A stretch of DNA of 64,000 bases from Ariolimax columbianus (Eukaryota; Mollusca; Gastropoda; Stylommatophora; Arionidae), in contig JAVGWX010000019.1 of the NCBI GenBank assembly GCA_036924085.1, positions 17,530,131 to 17,594,130 of the forward strand, read 5' to 3'. Below are positions 11,980 through 23,124 of this stretch, in pieces. Under the pieces are notes generated by a model. That model saw only the letters and a list, made by a program, of their open reading frames with translations, was not told where the DNA came from and did no database searches. The position numbers and the translations under genes were made by a program. Numbering within the stretch: position 1 is the first letter of the stretch; every line of letters begins with the position of its first letter.

Positions 11980-14900
11980 TGGGGGAGGCACCTACCTCCT
12001 ACCAGGCGCGTCAGCAGGGTTGCTGATTGCTGAAAGGCCTCCTAATTTGGAGGTTAGCTGCGAATAAATAAGCAGCCGTGGACAAAAACGGGTCGGCAGG
12101 CATGGAGGCTGTAAGGAGGCAGCCCCTCCACCATGCAAAGACACAACAGGCTAATCACCTGTTTGTCTTTAAACAACGATTACAAGTCAAAACAGAGAAA
12201 ACCGGACTAACCTCAACGGCAATACAACACGCGAGAAATAAGGACCACAATTTACGGAACATGGAAAGTACGAAGTATAAACGGAAAAGAACAAGAACTA
12301 ATAGAGGAGATGAAGAGAGCAAAATTGACAGTCCTGGCACTTACAGAAACAAAGAAAAAGGGACAGGGCGTTCTGGACCATGATGGCAACTTGCTATACT
12401 ACAGCGGAGTTCCCATGAGTGAACGAGCCAGGGCAGGGGTTGGTTGTATAGTGAATGGTAACAGCAAAGCAAACATTAAAGGATGGAAGTTCACTTCAGA
12501 ACGACTGATGGTTCTAAGTCTACAAGAGGAGGATAGTCACTGTATCTTCACTGATATCGTCACTGTGTATGCACCAAACGAAGATGAGAGCACTGACATA
12601 AAAGATGCATTTTATGAGCTCCTTCAAAGGACCATTGCCGATTGCCATAATGAAATACTTATCCTTGGAGACTTCAACGCAAGAGTTGGAAACGACTATT
12701 CTAGATGGGATGAAGTGATCGGTAGGTATGGAGAAGATGTCTTAAATGGCAATGGAAAACGACTGCTCAGATTCTGCAGAGAACAAAACCTTGTTATTAC
12801 AAATACAAGGTTTCCAAACAAGCGTATCCATGCCTACACAAGATGTGAGCCGGCAAGAAATGAAAGATCCATAATTGACTATGCAATAGTGAGGAAAACT
12901 GATTTCAAGTATGTAAAGGATGCTAGAGTGTTCAGAGGACCAGAGATAGGAAGCGACCACTACCTAGTTAAAATAAAGAGAGAAATTGAAAAAAAACACT
13001 ATCAAGCTAGGCAACACCCATCAGCAAGCATGAAACATAATTCACAAGGAGAAAATAAAATTAAGGCTTAAAAACTACGAGAACCAGATGTTAAAAGGAG
13101 ATGCCAAGGGCTCATAACAACAGCAATAGAAAGGATAGCGGAATCTGAAGGAGATATGGAAATGCTTTGGGTAAAATTCAAAGACATCCTCAAAGAGGCT
13201 GCAGCAGAGGCACGCGGTCAAACCAAAGAAGGGTGGAAGAGAAAAAGTACACCATGGTGGACAGAAGAAGTGAAAACAATAATTCGAGAAAAGAAAAAGG
13301 CATGGAAGCAATACCTAGGGGCTAGGAATACAGAAGAACAAACAAAGAAATATAAAGAATATGTAAATTTTAGAACTGAAGCAAAGAAGACTGTGCTCAA
13401 GGCCAAACAGAAATCCTGGGAAGAATTTGGAGAGAAACTGGAAAATAATGCTGGAGAAAACCAGAAACTGTTCTACGAGACCTTAAAGAACACGAGGAAG
13501 GAAAAGGAATGCCCCCTAGATAAACAAGGTGCGCTGTTGACTGCCCCAGAAGAGGTAATGAACAGATGGAAAGAATATTTCTCAGATCTCCTTGGAGTGG
13601 AGGAAAACCAAGCTCTGGAAGTAACAGTCCCAAATCAAGAAGAGGGAGCCATGGAGGGAAACGATAATATCACAATGGAAGAACTAAAGGCAGCATTGGA
13701 GAAAATTAAGATTGGTAAAGCAGCAGGACATGATGGTATAACACCAGAAATGGTTAAATACATGGGAGTGGCAGGGGAGATGCTATTCATGAAGATTCTC
13801 AAGGCAGCTTGGCGCCACAAGAAGATACCAAGAGACTGGGAGGTTGCAAAAATAATACCAATTTTTAAAAAGGGTGACAATCGACAATGTGAAAATCACA
13901 GAGGTATTTCCCTTCTTAGTGTCCCAGGGAAAGTCTACTCTAGGATTCTAGAACGGCGATTAAGAGGTCTAGCGAGCTAAATATGGATGAAACTCAATGT
14001 GGGTTTAAGGTAAACAGAAGTACTCAAGACCTTATCTTTACACTCAGACAGCTAAGTGAAAAGGCGCTTGAATATGATAAAGAGATGCATCTCTGCTTTT
14101 TGGATTTGGAGAAAGCATTTGATAAAGTTCCTTGGGACAAACTCTGGGAGTGCCTGACAAGGAAGAACATCCAGGACCCCTGATCTCTGCCATACAGAGT
14201 TTCTATAAAACATGCAGAAATTATGTGCGGACATCAAATCAAAAGTCAGGAGAGTTCAAGACCACTAGCGGAGTAAGACAGGGGGACATTCTATCACCAT
14301 ACCTTTTCATACTCCTCATGGATGAAGTTATCAAAGCCTGCAAGGAACGGACAAAAAAGTATGAAGTAGAGTACTGGAAGATAAAACCAAGTTACATATC
14401 GGAACTAGCATTTGCAGACGATGTGGCCCTGATCACGAAAACCGAAGCACATCTCCAGATCAACTTGCAGGTCTGGGAAGAAGAGTTGAAGAAGAGAGGA
14501 ATGCACATCAGCAACTCCAAAACAAAAACCATGGTGATCGCCAGAGATGAAAAGAGACATCAGATAACCCTGGGAACACGAGCACTGGAGCAGGTCAGCA
14601 ACTTTAAATATCTAGGAGTGGTAATAGATAGCAGGGGAGGAATCAAAGAGGAGTTAACTGCACGAAGGACAGCAGCAGATAGACTGTTCCATGCAATAAA
14701 CAGAGGTTTCCTCAGTAGAAGAGAAATAAGCAGGAAAACAAAGATGGATGTATACTGCTCGACCTATATGCCTGTCATGACATATGGATGTGAGTCATGG
14801 GCAATGACTACAGCCCAAGAAAGGCAATTACAAACTTCAGAAATGAGGTACCTAAGAAAGGCGGTTCATGTGACGAAAAGGGACAAGATCCGTAACCAGA

Positions 14901-15257
14901 CAATACGTAGCAATCTGGAAGTTCAACCCCTGCAGACACGAGTGGAGCAGTCCCAACTACAGTGGTTTGGCCACGTCTGTAAAATGGAAGAAGATAGGAC
15001 ACCAAAGCGGTTATGGGAGATCAAAAGTCAAAGACGCAGACCCCGAGGACGTCCCAAAGTACGTTGGGAAGACAACATACGACAGTCCCTAAGTGATAGA
15101 GGGCTGGATTGGAAAGAGGCCAGGAAAAAGACGGCGGACAGAGCAGTGTGGCGTTCTCTTTGGCAAACCTCTACACCTCACGGTAGAAGAGGAGCGACTA
15201 AGTAAGTAAGGTAGAAGACTCTACACCTCACGGTAGAAGAGGAGCGACTAAGTAAGT
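11980..15257 (+). mobile_element. Apparently full-length RTE-like LINE (3.28 kb) with TSD
   Basis: The element runs from TGGGGGAGGCACC to a 3' tail ending GACTAAGTAAGT. CGTCCATTATCC (11968-11979) on the left and CGTCCATTATTCC (15258-15270) on the right form a target-site duplication differing by one base. The length, the order endonuclease-RT and the absence of RNase H fit RTE-like elements. The 3' end carries a duplicated block of about 39 bp (CTCTACACCTCACGG...GACTAAGTAAGT, at about 15170-15208 and 15219-15257), with AAGT-type tail repeats. Confidence 0.88.
12211..15205 (+). pseudogene. RTE-like endonuclease-reverse transcriptase, broken by one stop and two frameshifts
   Basis: A single protein of roughly 990 residues in pieces. 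12211-13071: AP-endonuclease-like domain with GTWKVRSINGKEQ, LALTETK, ILGDFNARVG and SDHYLV. A TAA at 13069-13071 interrupts it and the same frame resumes at once. 13072-13980: linker, then RT N-terminus (GKAAGHDGITPEM, IIPIFKKGD, NHRGISLLS). Near 13978 the frame shifts; 13983-14183 holds DETQCGF and the RT A motif LDLEKAFDKVPW. Near 14180 it shifts again; 14190-15205 has GVRQGDILSPYLF, the catalytic LAFADDVALI, KYLGVVID, the thumb, and WFGH...RWEDNI. Enzymatically dead as it stands. The frame is open from 12211 but the first ATG is 12310, so the original start is uncertain. Confidence 0.88.
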
Positions 15258-15464
15258 CGTCCATTATTCCGGAAGTTGTTCTGCACTTTATTTCTTCGCT
15301 AAATCCATTACGTGACGTCAGGAGAGACTAATGTAGACACTTCGCTCACGTTTTTGTCTATGATGAAGTGTTATTGTGCCCATCTCACTATGTCTCAGCT
15401 TATTAGGAGGTACGGTACCAATTTGCGGTCCTGATTGTTTTGCCTTCTTAAATGTTATACATGC

Positions 15465-16185
15465 GACTGACTGGTCCCGAGGTGAGACAAGGGCCTCGGG
15501 TTCTGTGGATCGCGGGTTCAAATTACGGGGGAGACTGAGAATTTTTCCACTTGAACTTTCTGGTATTTCCCCGGATCTCTGGGTAGTAGAGATCGGACAC
15601 CCATTTTTCAGTGTCGCGCACTTTAAAAACGTCCCGGCATTTGGAAATCGAAAAAAGAGTAGGTTTTAAGGTCGCTGCATGTGCAAAATTCAAAATTATG
15701 TTAAATATCTACTCAATTTATTACAAGATCCTGACCGATTCTACGAAGTTACGGCGATGAGATTCTCCAAAACGTATGAAGAAAAAAGATCAAGATGCTG
15801 AGCAGCACATGAGCTGCAGTGGTCAGCGACCCATAGCTGACTAGTAGCTTCAGGGCCAGCGAACCATAGCTGCCAAGACCCTTCTACACCTCCACGGGGT
15901 GATCCTGGATAACAAGCTGCATCAGGGCAGACTGGCTAAGGACAGGGGATCGAAACAGGAATGCTAACCAGGTACTCAAAAAATTCCAAGCTGTAAACTA
16001 CGACACAACGCATTCCGTTCTCTGGACTACATTCTGCTACTTAAGCCCTTTCAGGGTTTGGGAGCTGGAGATCGAGAACGACGACGAAGAAGAAGAAGAA
16101 GTATGGAGAGAAAAAAGAGCACTTATAGGCTAAACGGTTCGCAATGACGTTGATTCTTCAACTAAACTAAACTACACTAAATTGT
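15465..16185 (+). mobile_element. tRNA-derived SINE family 1, copy 1, split by a nested element
   Basis: The left part carries a pol III B box-like GCGGGTTCAAATTAC and the diagnostic TTTCTGGTATTTCCCC. After the nested insertion (15790-16100) the right part resumes with AGAGCACTTATAGG, GCAATGACGTTGATT and an ACTAAACTAAACT tail. The same parts are contiguous in the copy at 52340-52790. Minus-strand copies lie at 27120-27310 and 36300-36530. Confidence 0.82.
15790..16100 (+). mobile_element. SINE-like family S, copy 1, nested in SINE 1
   Basis: A non-coding element of about 310 bp beginning ATCAAGATGCTGAGCAGC, passing TGATCCTGGATAACA and ACGACACAACGCATTCCG, and ending GAGAACGACGACGAAGAAGAA. It is flanked by GTATGAAGAAAAAAGA (15774-15789) and GTATGGAGAGAAAAAAGA (16101-16118), an imperfect TSD. 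Other copies: 28305-29450, 30060-30427 (minus), 32128-32544 (minus), 59239-59600, and truncated 60155-60312 (minus). No A/B boxes are clear, so it may be a SINE or the 3' end of an unseen LINE. Confidence 0.85.
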
Positions 16186-16680
16186 ATGTCATGTACCTTG
16201 TACCGGCTGGGTAAACTTGAGCAAACATCTATCTGTTTCATTTTCCTTTTTACTCTATTATACCTTTGACGAATACAGAACTGTATACATTCACCCTACC
16301 TCCAAATCATATCTCTCAAACATCGTTAATCTTTGGGAAAGATATCAATAAACAGACCAACCAAAAATATAAGTCTCACACATGTTCCAACTACAATAAT
16401 GTCTAAACAAGGCGCATATCCTTCTTGTTTATCAGATCAAAAACACATGTCTTCTCTTAGCACCTCTCACTCACTCTTTCACTGCTTCTCCGTGCTGTCG
16501 AGGAGTCCAGAGTTGAGAGTTTCTCATGAACGTGATAATTGCTTGTGTACTTGTTTTTTTTTAACCTGGAGCGAATCTTTGCATTCGTTAGTTTCCAATG
16601 TACCAGGAAAAGTCAGTAAATAGGTCTTAAATGGATATACAAATATTAATAAATGAAATCTGAGCTTGAAAAGTATTTAT
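16186..16680. other. Unrecognised stretch
   Basis: Nothing nameable. A plus frame at 16333-16623 has no recognisable domain. Confidence 0.5.
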
Positions 16681-16689
16681 TGTTACCCT

Positions 16690-17290
16690 TTGATTGCCTT
16701 ATTTCACAACCTAATTTCCATCAACATTGAAACACTTATCCCATCGCTTTATCAGTGAATCAAAATCTGCAGCACTGAAGTCTTTGGTTTACTCTTCTAC
16801 ACGTTCAATTTTCTGGTCATACTCGAAACATCTCACACCAAGGTGGTTTTAGTGCACTAAACCGAAACATCTTCTACCAAGGTGGTTTTAGTGTACCGAA
16901 CTGAAACATCTTCCACCAAGGTGGTTTGAGTGCACCGAACAGAAACATCTTCCACCAAGTTGGTTTCAGTGCACGAAACTGAAATATCTTCCACCAAGGT
17001 GGTTTAGAGCACCAAAACGAAACATCTTCTACCAAGGTGGTTTTAGTGCACCGAACTGAAACATCTTTCACCAAGGTGGTTTAGTGCACTGAACAGATGT
17101 AAAACGCTCGAGGTTAAGTCGGGTTTGTAAGGTAGACGTTCTAGAAGTTGCCAACCTAGTTGGTCGATTCTATTCTGAGTTAGTCGAGCCGTATGTGGTC
17201 TGGCATTGTCGTGATGGAGCAGTGCTCTTCTAGTCAGCAGCCCTGAATCTTATCTTCGAGTTGCATCTCAAAGCATCGATAGAATTTCGC
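16690..17290 (-). pseudogene. mariner-type transposase fragment, split by a 39-bp array
   Basis: Minus frames read ALLHHDNARPHTA followed by LGWQLLERLPYKPDLTSS (about 17270-17110), the second and third catalytic-region blocks of mariner transposases, then HLFSALNHLGERCF (about 17100-17060). After the tandem array the end reappears as SLIKRWDKCFNVDGN near 16700-16760, matching the mariner C-terminal KRWxKCI/FxxxGxY block. Stops and the array show that it is a relic. The N-terminal third is absent. Confidence 0.78.
16838..17090 (-). repeat. 39-bp array derived from mariner coding sequence (about 6 copies)
   Basis: Plus-strand unit AAGGTGGTTTTAGTGCACCG then AACTGAAACATCTTCCACC. On the minus strand the copy nearest the upstream transposase (about 17090-17055) reads LFSALNHLGERCF, and the remaining copies are versions of the same segment with a 3-bp longer period. 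The array sits exactly where this segment belongs in the transposase. Confidence 0.82.
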
Positions 17291-17314
17291 AATTTTTTAA
17301 TGAAAAAAACCAGA

Positions 17315-18110
17315 AAATATGATCATCAGTAGATCACCTTGGCCATTCAAGATACAGGTAAATAATATTGCTCATCAACAGGTCCATGAGTTCAAGTATT
17401 TGGGCCGTATTTTTTCGGCAGACGGTAGGATCGACAGGGAAATCGAGACAAGGTGTCAGAAAGCATCTGCGGTGACTTATCAGCTGTCCTCACTGCTTAG
17501 GCACCTGAGCATTAGTTTGGCAACAAAGCAGCAGCTGATAAACAGTATATTTATGCCGAGTCTGTGCTATTAGTGCCAAACATGGCCTCTGTCCAGGGCA
17601 CATGATAGCATAATTTCGACTTATGCAATGAAGTGTTTGAGGAAGGTCATCGGTGTTACCAGGAGAGACAGAATGCGGAATGACGACATTTCAAGTATGG
17701 TTCGACACTACGTCTTGTGCTGAATACATTTCCAGGCAAAAAATATGTTGGGTTGGTCATCTCATGCGAATGCACCCTCATCATCTTCCACTGATGGCTT
17801 ACAGCGCTGGTAGATCTGGCTACAGGGCAAGGGGGCAGTCGTAATGCAGGTTGGTAGATGTCATTATAGTTATTGTGCAGAGACACGGGCTGACATTGAC
17901 CGACGCAACGCAGTTGGTGCAGGATAGACGACGTAAGCTCCCCACGTCGCTGATCAACGAGTCAATAGGGTCAAGTTTAGACATATGCTCAGACAAACTT
18001 ACAACCAGTCTTAGGACTGATCAACCAGGGAATAGGATCAAGTGGAGACACATGCTCAGACAACCACGTCTTGGGACTGATCAACTAGATGATGATGCTC
18101 GTGATGATAG
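17315..18110 (+). pseudogene. RTE-like LINE RT C-terminal fragment
   Basis: Reads FKYLGRIFSADGRIDREIET (RT palm/thumb), then a TAG at 17571-17573 inside the usual YGCQTW motif, then AMKCLRKVIGVTRRDRMRND and ICWVGHLMRM. The VTRRDRMRN block recurs in the fragment at 27910-28300, so they are relatives. The part beyond about 17840 decays into ambiguous frames. Endonuclease and catalytic RT motifs are missing. Confidence 0.72.
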
Positions 18111-18254
18111 TCTGTACCCCTTAAATGTGATGACTATATAACATGTTCTTCCCTACTTCCCACTACCACTCCCGCTAGCAAAGATACAACAATAAATTAT
18201 CATTGCTGAGTTATACCCATTACTTGACTTGAAATGAGGATATATAATCAGGGT

Positions 18255-18960
18255 TCAGTTCAGTTTAGTTCATCCCGTAACCCATCAGGTCGTTGGAGCA
18301 CACATGAAGACATGAAAATCCCACGCCAGCTCTCTCTGTCTGTCGCCGCCTGACGTATCTCACCGGGACGAAGGCCTGACCATAGCGATGTTGTCCACCC
18401 ATCTCTTCCTTGGACGTCCTCGCCCTCTCTGTCCCGGTACGGATCCAAAGAGTATCGAATTGGGAATTCCGTTGGACCTCGCGACGTGCCCGCACCAAGC
18501 CATCTTTCGTCTTTTAATAGTTGTGAACAGATCTTCAAAAGGACCAATAGCGTCTTCAACTCTCTGACAGATTTCTACGTTCGTGACACGATCCTTATAT
18601 GTAACATTTAGGAGTTTTCTTTAGCACCGCATTTCCATTGCACGTATTCTGCCCTGGATATCTGCTGTAATGGTCCAGGTCTCGCAGGCATACAGAAATA
18701 TTGACAGCACCAAAGACCGCAGTAGTCTGACTTTTATGCCGAGGGCGAGGCGCTTGTCTCGCCAAATAGGTTTCAGCCGAGTCAGCGCCGCTGTTGTTTG
18801 TGCTATTCTTGCAATTACCTCTGGCTTCGAACCCTTTTCGCTGATCAACGATCCAAGATATTTGAAACGTTTCACCACCTCAAGTACCTGCCCATTTGCC
18901 TCTATAATACTGGGAATTAAAATCCGATTTCCCCTCCCCTCGCCACGCATTCAACAGATA
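18255..18960 (-). pseudogene. RTE-like LINE RT C-terminal fragment (same family as 6690)
   Basis: The minus strand carries KRFKYLGSLISEKGSKPEVI, SLVLSIFLYACETWT, and after frame changes GLRPGEIRQAATDRESWRG and a terminal CVLQRPDGLRDEL. These are the thumb and C-terminal tail of RTE-like RTs. At least two frameshifts separate the pieces, and the RT catalytic core is missing. Confidence 0.75.
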
Positions 18961-19019
18961 ATGTTTTTATTTTACTTTTGATAGATACAAGTAAATATTT
19001 AAAAGAACTATGGTTATAG

Positions 19020-19215
19020 GTAAAAGTGAAATACAGGGTTGTCCTATAGTAGTTACACTACTGTCGGGGAATGAAGTTGATAGAGACTTCAATACAGGTT
19101 TATCCTATGGTAGTTACACCACTGTCGGGGAACCCATTTACAGCTGGGTCGACTAGAACGTGACTGTCGTCGGATGTCAACTCCGTACCTTAGCCACGAA
19201 AATCAAGTGCTCCAA
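19020..19215. repeat. Two 65-bp direct repeats and a SINE-like fragment
   Basis: ATACAGG(G/T)TT(G/T)TCCTAT...GTAGTTACAC(T/C)ACTGTCGGGGAA occurs twice (about 19030-19072 and 19091-19133). On the minus strand 19205-19125 reads GTGGCTAAGGTACGGAGTTG...TCGACCCAGCTGTAAATG, which resembles 39255-39370 on plus. Together they suggest a third tRNA-derived SINE family; the B box is weak here. Confidence 0.5.
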
Positions 19216-20560
19216 CACATCTTCTGTTTATGCTACAACATGTTTTTAAGTCTATTTTGGGGATTATAAGAGACTAATCTACAATGATCATGACAAGTTC
19301 AATGAAAGCTTGTAAGACAATCGACAATATGAAAACCGCAGAGTTTGTTCCCGTCCCAAGGTTCCTGGAAACGTGTTTTTTTTCTTGAGTGAAATTATGT
19401 ATTGGTGTTGTTTTCTATGTAATAATCAATTGGTGAAATAATCGCCGTTAAAATTTGATTAAACGCACTAGTAGAGGCTGTGAACACAATTTCAATTCTC
19501 GAGGTTATGGGGAAGTTGGTTAAAATAGGAGAATTAGAAGTCCACAGAAACAATGGTCCTATTAAGTTCAATGGAAACTTGTGAGAAGAACTATGATGTA
19601 ACGAGGTTGTTCAGGGAGCAAATAATAAGAAGGACTAGGTGGAAAATATCAATCCAGACCTCCAACACTAGTACTTTCTCGTGCTCCTGAAAACCGGCTG
19701 TTACAGCAGTTTGGGAGTTACCGTAGTGTGGGGGTTGACACTGAATATGTCATAGTTGTGCGCTTACTAAAAAGTTTTAGATTGTCTTGCAGCCAGAAGA
19801 ACGCATCCCATTTTACTTTATGAAATCCATCTCGGGATGTCAGAAGAGCCACTGTAACATGCTACCAAAACAACGCCGAGGTTTTAAAAACATTATCCTC
19901 GTGGTCTGAACAACGACATGCAAACCACTCTGCCCCTCCCCCCCCCCCCCTGGCCTCCACAAAGCCCAGATTATCCACGTATGCTAGAACAACTTCGGAA
20001 AACGCCAAAAATGCATTTTTTAAAGTAATACGTACGACAACATATTCTGTTTCTCCCAGAGGCCAGGCTGGAAATCCGCTGTTCTTGCAATTTCTCAAGT
20101 TTCCCAAATTATCTTTCCTTAATCCTGCGAACCTGAAACGTTAAGCTTGCACATGCGTAAACGATTCCTGGTAGATCCCAGCAGCCTGTCACACTTCCTT
20201 AAAGCGTGATCCCCGAACAAGACACTAACTAAGTGGATGCTGTCAGACTCCTCTCTTGATGGACACGTCTCGGTATCTTAACATCTGCTACCCTCTTTAG
20301 ATGTAGTTAAGGTTTTAATGAGGTGAACAATTTGTGCGGTAATGTCTTCATTGATCGTTCGCAGACTTCATTCTTGTCGGTTATCTGTAATTGTTCATTG
20401 AGAATTAGCCACAACGAAACGTCATTGAGGTCAAGATCTTGGGTATCTTCTTCATTTTTGGGTGGCTTTATGTGCCTTTATCTTCTTTATGCAAAACTTC
20501 GTATTCTAATGCTTTATCTATTTTGTTGTGTTCTTCTGGTTGCTGCATTTCTTTTACTAC
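19216..20560. other. Unrecognised stretch
   Basis: No repeat or domain recognised. The minus frame 19862-20107 has a short glycine run from a CCCCCC tract and no known motif. Confidence 0.5.
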
Positions 20561-20654
20561 TTATTCCTCTAAAATGTCTTATTCTTTATTTTCTTCTTCT
20601 TTCTCTTTTTTACTTCTTCTTCTCCTTTTTCGTTCATTTTCTAATTTTTTCCTT

Positions 20655-21860
20655 TTTATTCGATCAACTGATGCTATAATTCTAGCCCGATGAGGTTCAC
20701 GAACGAAGGAGACGTTGAGGATCATGTTCACTCACCCCACCCCTCACGGTTTCTCGAGCATGGTCGCTCCCCCGAGCCAGACTGCCTTTCTTTGGTCTGC
20801 ATAAGTGAGGCAGTCTTGCAGGATATGTTCTGGTGTTTGCTTGAGTGCTCCGCAATTGCACGTGGGGGTAGAACTTGAGTCTGCAATGTCTCGTTCTGAG
20901 TCTAAAGATCGTTGTCTACCCATCTATGTCAGGTTTGTCTGTGCTGTCATTTTCTGGTTTATATTAATTGTGCTGGTCTCTCCATTCCGTCCTGGTGGAT
21001 CGTTTGATGGGTGCATTTGCTTTTTTATAGCTATGTGGAGGACGACTCTTTATGCCGTCACTTCCGGCTTTTGCCAGCTCATCTGCATTCTCGCTTCCCA
21101 TGATTCCAAAGTGGGCGGGAATCCACTGTAAAACTAGATCTCTGTTTTTTGGATCCAGCATCCCGATGTTATATTGCATCTCGTGTGAGAGTCTATCTTG
21201 TTTGGGGTTTGAGATGACTTGGAATGGACTACTGGAGTCTGTTTAGGGTTTGAGATGGCTTGGAGTAGACTACTGGAGTCTGTTTGGGGTTTGAGATGAC
21301 TTGGAGTAGACTCACCCCTTGATTCTGTTTGGGGCTTGAGATGGCTTGGAGTAGACTACTGGAGTCTATTTGGGGCTTGAGATGGTTTAGAGTAGACTAC
21401 TGGAGTCTGTTTGGGGCTTTAGAAGGCTTGGAGTAACTACTGGAGTCTGTTTGGGGTTTGAGATGACTTGGAGTAGACTACTGGAGTCTATTTGGGGTTT
21501 GAGATGACTTGGAGTAGACTCCTGGAGTCTATTTGGGGTTTGAGATGACTTGGAGTAGACTCCTGGAGTCTATTTGGGGTTTGAGATGACTTGGAGTAGA
21601 CTCCTGGAGTCTATTTGGGGTTTGAGATGACTTGTAGTAGACTCCTGGAGTCTATTTTGGGGTTTGAGATGACTTCTAGTAGACTCCTGGAGTCTATTTG
21701 GGGTTTGAGATGACTTGGAGTAGACTCCTGGAGTCTATTTTGGGTTTGAGATGACTTGGAGTAGACTCCTGGAGCTTTTTTGTTTGCTCCTGCACTATGT
21801 ACCAGCCAGTTGTTTTTTGTCATCTCAGAGAGTCTTTTCATGGTCCTTGTCTGGGTTTTC
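20655..21860 (-). pseudogene. I/Nimbus-like LINE family B, RNase H and C-terminus, copy 1
   Basis: Minus frames contain SNPKQDRLSHEMQYNIG, VLQWIPAHFGIMGSENADEL (RNase H final catalytic region with NADELAKAGS), TTIFRLRTRHCRLK, and a Cys/His tail CNCG...TPEHILQDC. Stops and frameshifts occur. The 3' end reads ATCAGTTGATCGAATAAAAA, matching the copy at 40155-40500. The RNase H domain is interrupted by the 41/42-bp array at 21188-21780. A GAA-rich (plus-strand CTT-rich) tail lies at 20560-20655. Confidence 0.75.
21188..21780 (-). repeat. 41/42-bp array derived from LINE RNase H (about 14 copies)
   Basis: Plus-strand unit GTTTGGGGTTTGAGATGACT then TGGAGTAGACTCCTGGAGTCT. Units of 42 bp read in the minus frame as DSRSLLQVISNPKI, repeated; 41-bp units break the frame. 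At the low-coordinate edge the last unit runs directly into SNPKQDRLSHEMQYNIG of the adjoining RNase H relic. The unit therefore is the segment around the third RNase H catalytic Asp region. Confidence 0.85.
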
Positions 21861-21959
21861 TCTGTATTTCGTACCCAGGTGAGTCATGAGTCAAATGTGA
21901 CTATAATGAATGTGGATGTGTTTACTTCTTCTACTTTGGTGTACTTGTCCTACTACAGC

Positions 21960-22270
21960 ATCTTCTTTTTCATCTTTTTCTTCTTCTTCGTCTTCTTATT
22001 CTTTCTCTTGTTATTCTTCTTCTCTTTCTACTTCTTCATCTTTCATCTAATTCGTCCTCTTCTGTATTGTCTTCTTTTTCTATCTCTACGACCTTCTTCG
22101 TCTACTTCTTTTTCGTCTAACGATTCTTCTCTTGTAATTTTCCTGCGGCTTCTTCTACTTATTCTACCTCCTCTTCTTTATTTTCTTTATCTACTACTTT
22201 TTCCTTTTCTACAAATTCTTTTCTTTTTTTTGGTGTTACTTCGTCAAGTTCTTCTTTTGTAATGTGTCTT
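21960..22270. repeat. CTT-rich tract
   Basis: About 300 bp of impure TTCTTC/TTTCTT on plus. It may be the remnant GAA-rich tail of a minus-strand LINE insertion, but I cannot identify the body. Confidence 0.6.
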
Positions 22271-23120
22271 CTTCGTCAATGTAAGCAGCCATCTTGACTC
22301 AAATTCGAGGTAGCAGGAGTCCCCCTGACATTACATGTGCTTCCATTGACCATGTCCGGGAATGGCAATGCTCATGGTTATAGAAAACTTCGGTTTTGAG
22401 TATTTTCGTGAGTGGTCTGTGTGCAGGTTTAAGCGTAAATATGACCACTGCCAAAATGTGACCTTGTAGAAAGAGACTACTAAATATGCATTAGAACCTC
22501 TCATGGGTTGAAGACTGCCCAACCCGTGACTTGTACACATCGACATACAAGCAGGCCAAAAGCCTGCTATAACCCATTCAGAAATGTGCGCAGTTGAAAT
22601 GTATACAATACCTTAATAATGCATTAACCTGTTAACTGGAAGTTTGTTAATGTACCTTTATTTTAATTAGGACTTTAATCTGTTATGCAGATATATTATG
22701 TAGGCTTCACGGATTTATTAAAACAAACATTTTCGTTGCTATTTTCGTGACACCCACAATTATAGTTTTTATGATTACACAACATCTCGCAGTAATTCCA
22801 TTAATTGATACAACACATAGAGCAGCAGATGTATCTTCGTGTGTTATAGAAGTATGAGTAAGTTTTCATCAGTGTTAATATATATTAATGTTCACAATGT
22901 GTGGGTTTGAACTAAGAACTATGTGTTGACAGACAAGTATAAGACTAATGTTTGTATTTCTGCTTGTGTTTCTTTTTAATTATTAGGTATGTTCCAAGCA
23001 TCACAATAAGTTTAAACGTATATTAATTGATTTAATTAATACTTTAAATACACATGTACGTGGAATGTACTTATGTTATTCAGAATTTATGACTGTTGTC
23101 TGCTGAATGAACCGAACGCC
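22271..23120. other. Unrecognised AT-rich stretch
   Basis: No coding frame or known repeat seen. Confidence 0.55.
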
Positions 23121-23124
23121 ATTT

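Noticed and set aside
18621..18950. Host gene with 109-codon minus frame
   Set aside because: Reads as the RT thumb (FKYLGSLI; LYACETWT) of an RTE-like LINE.
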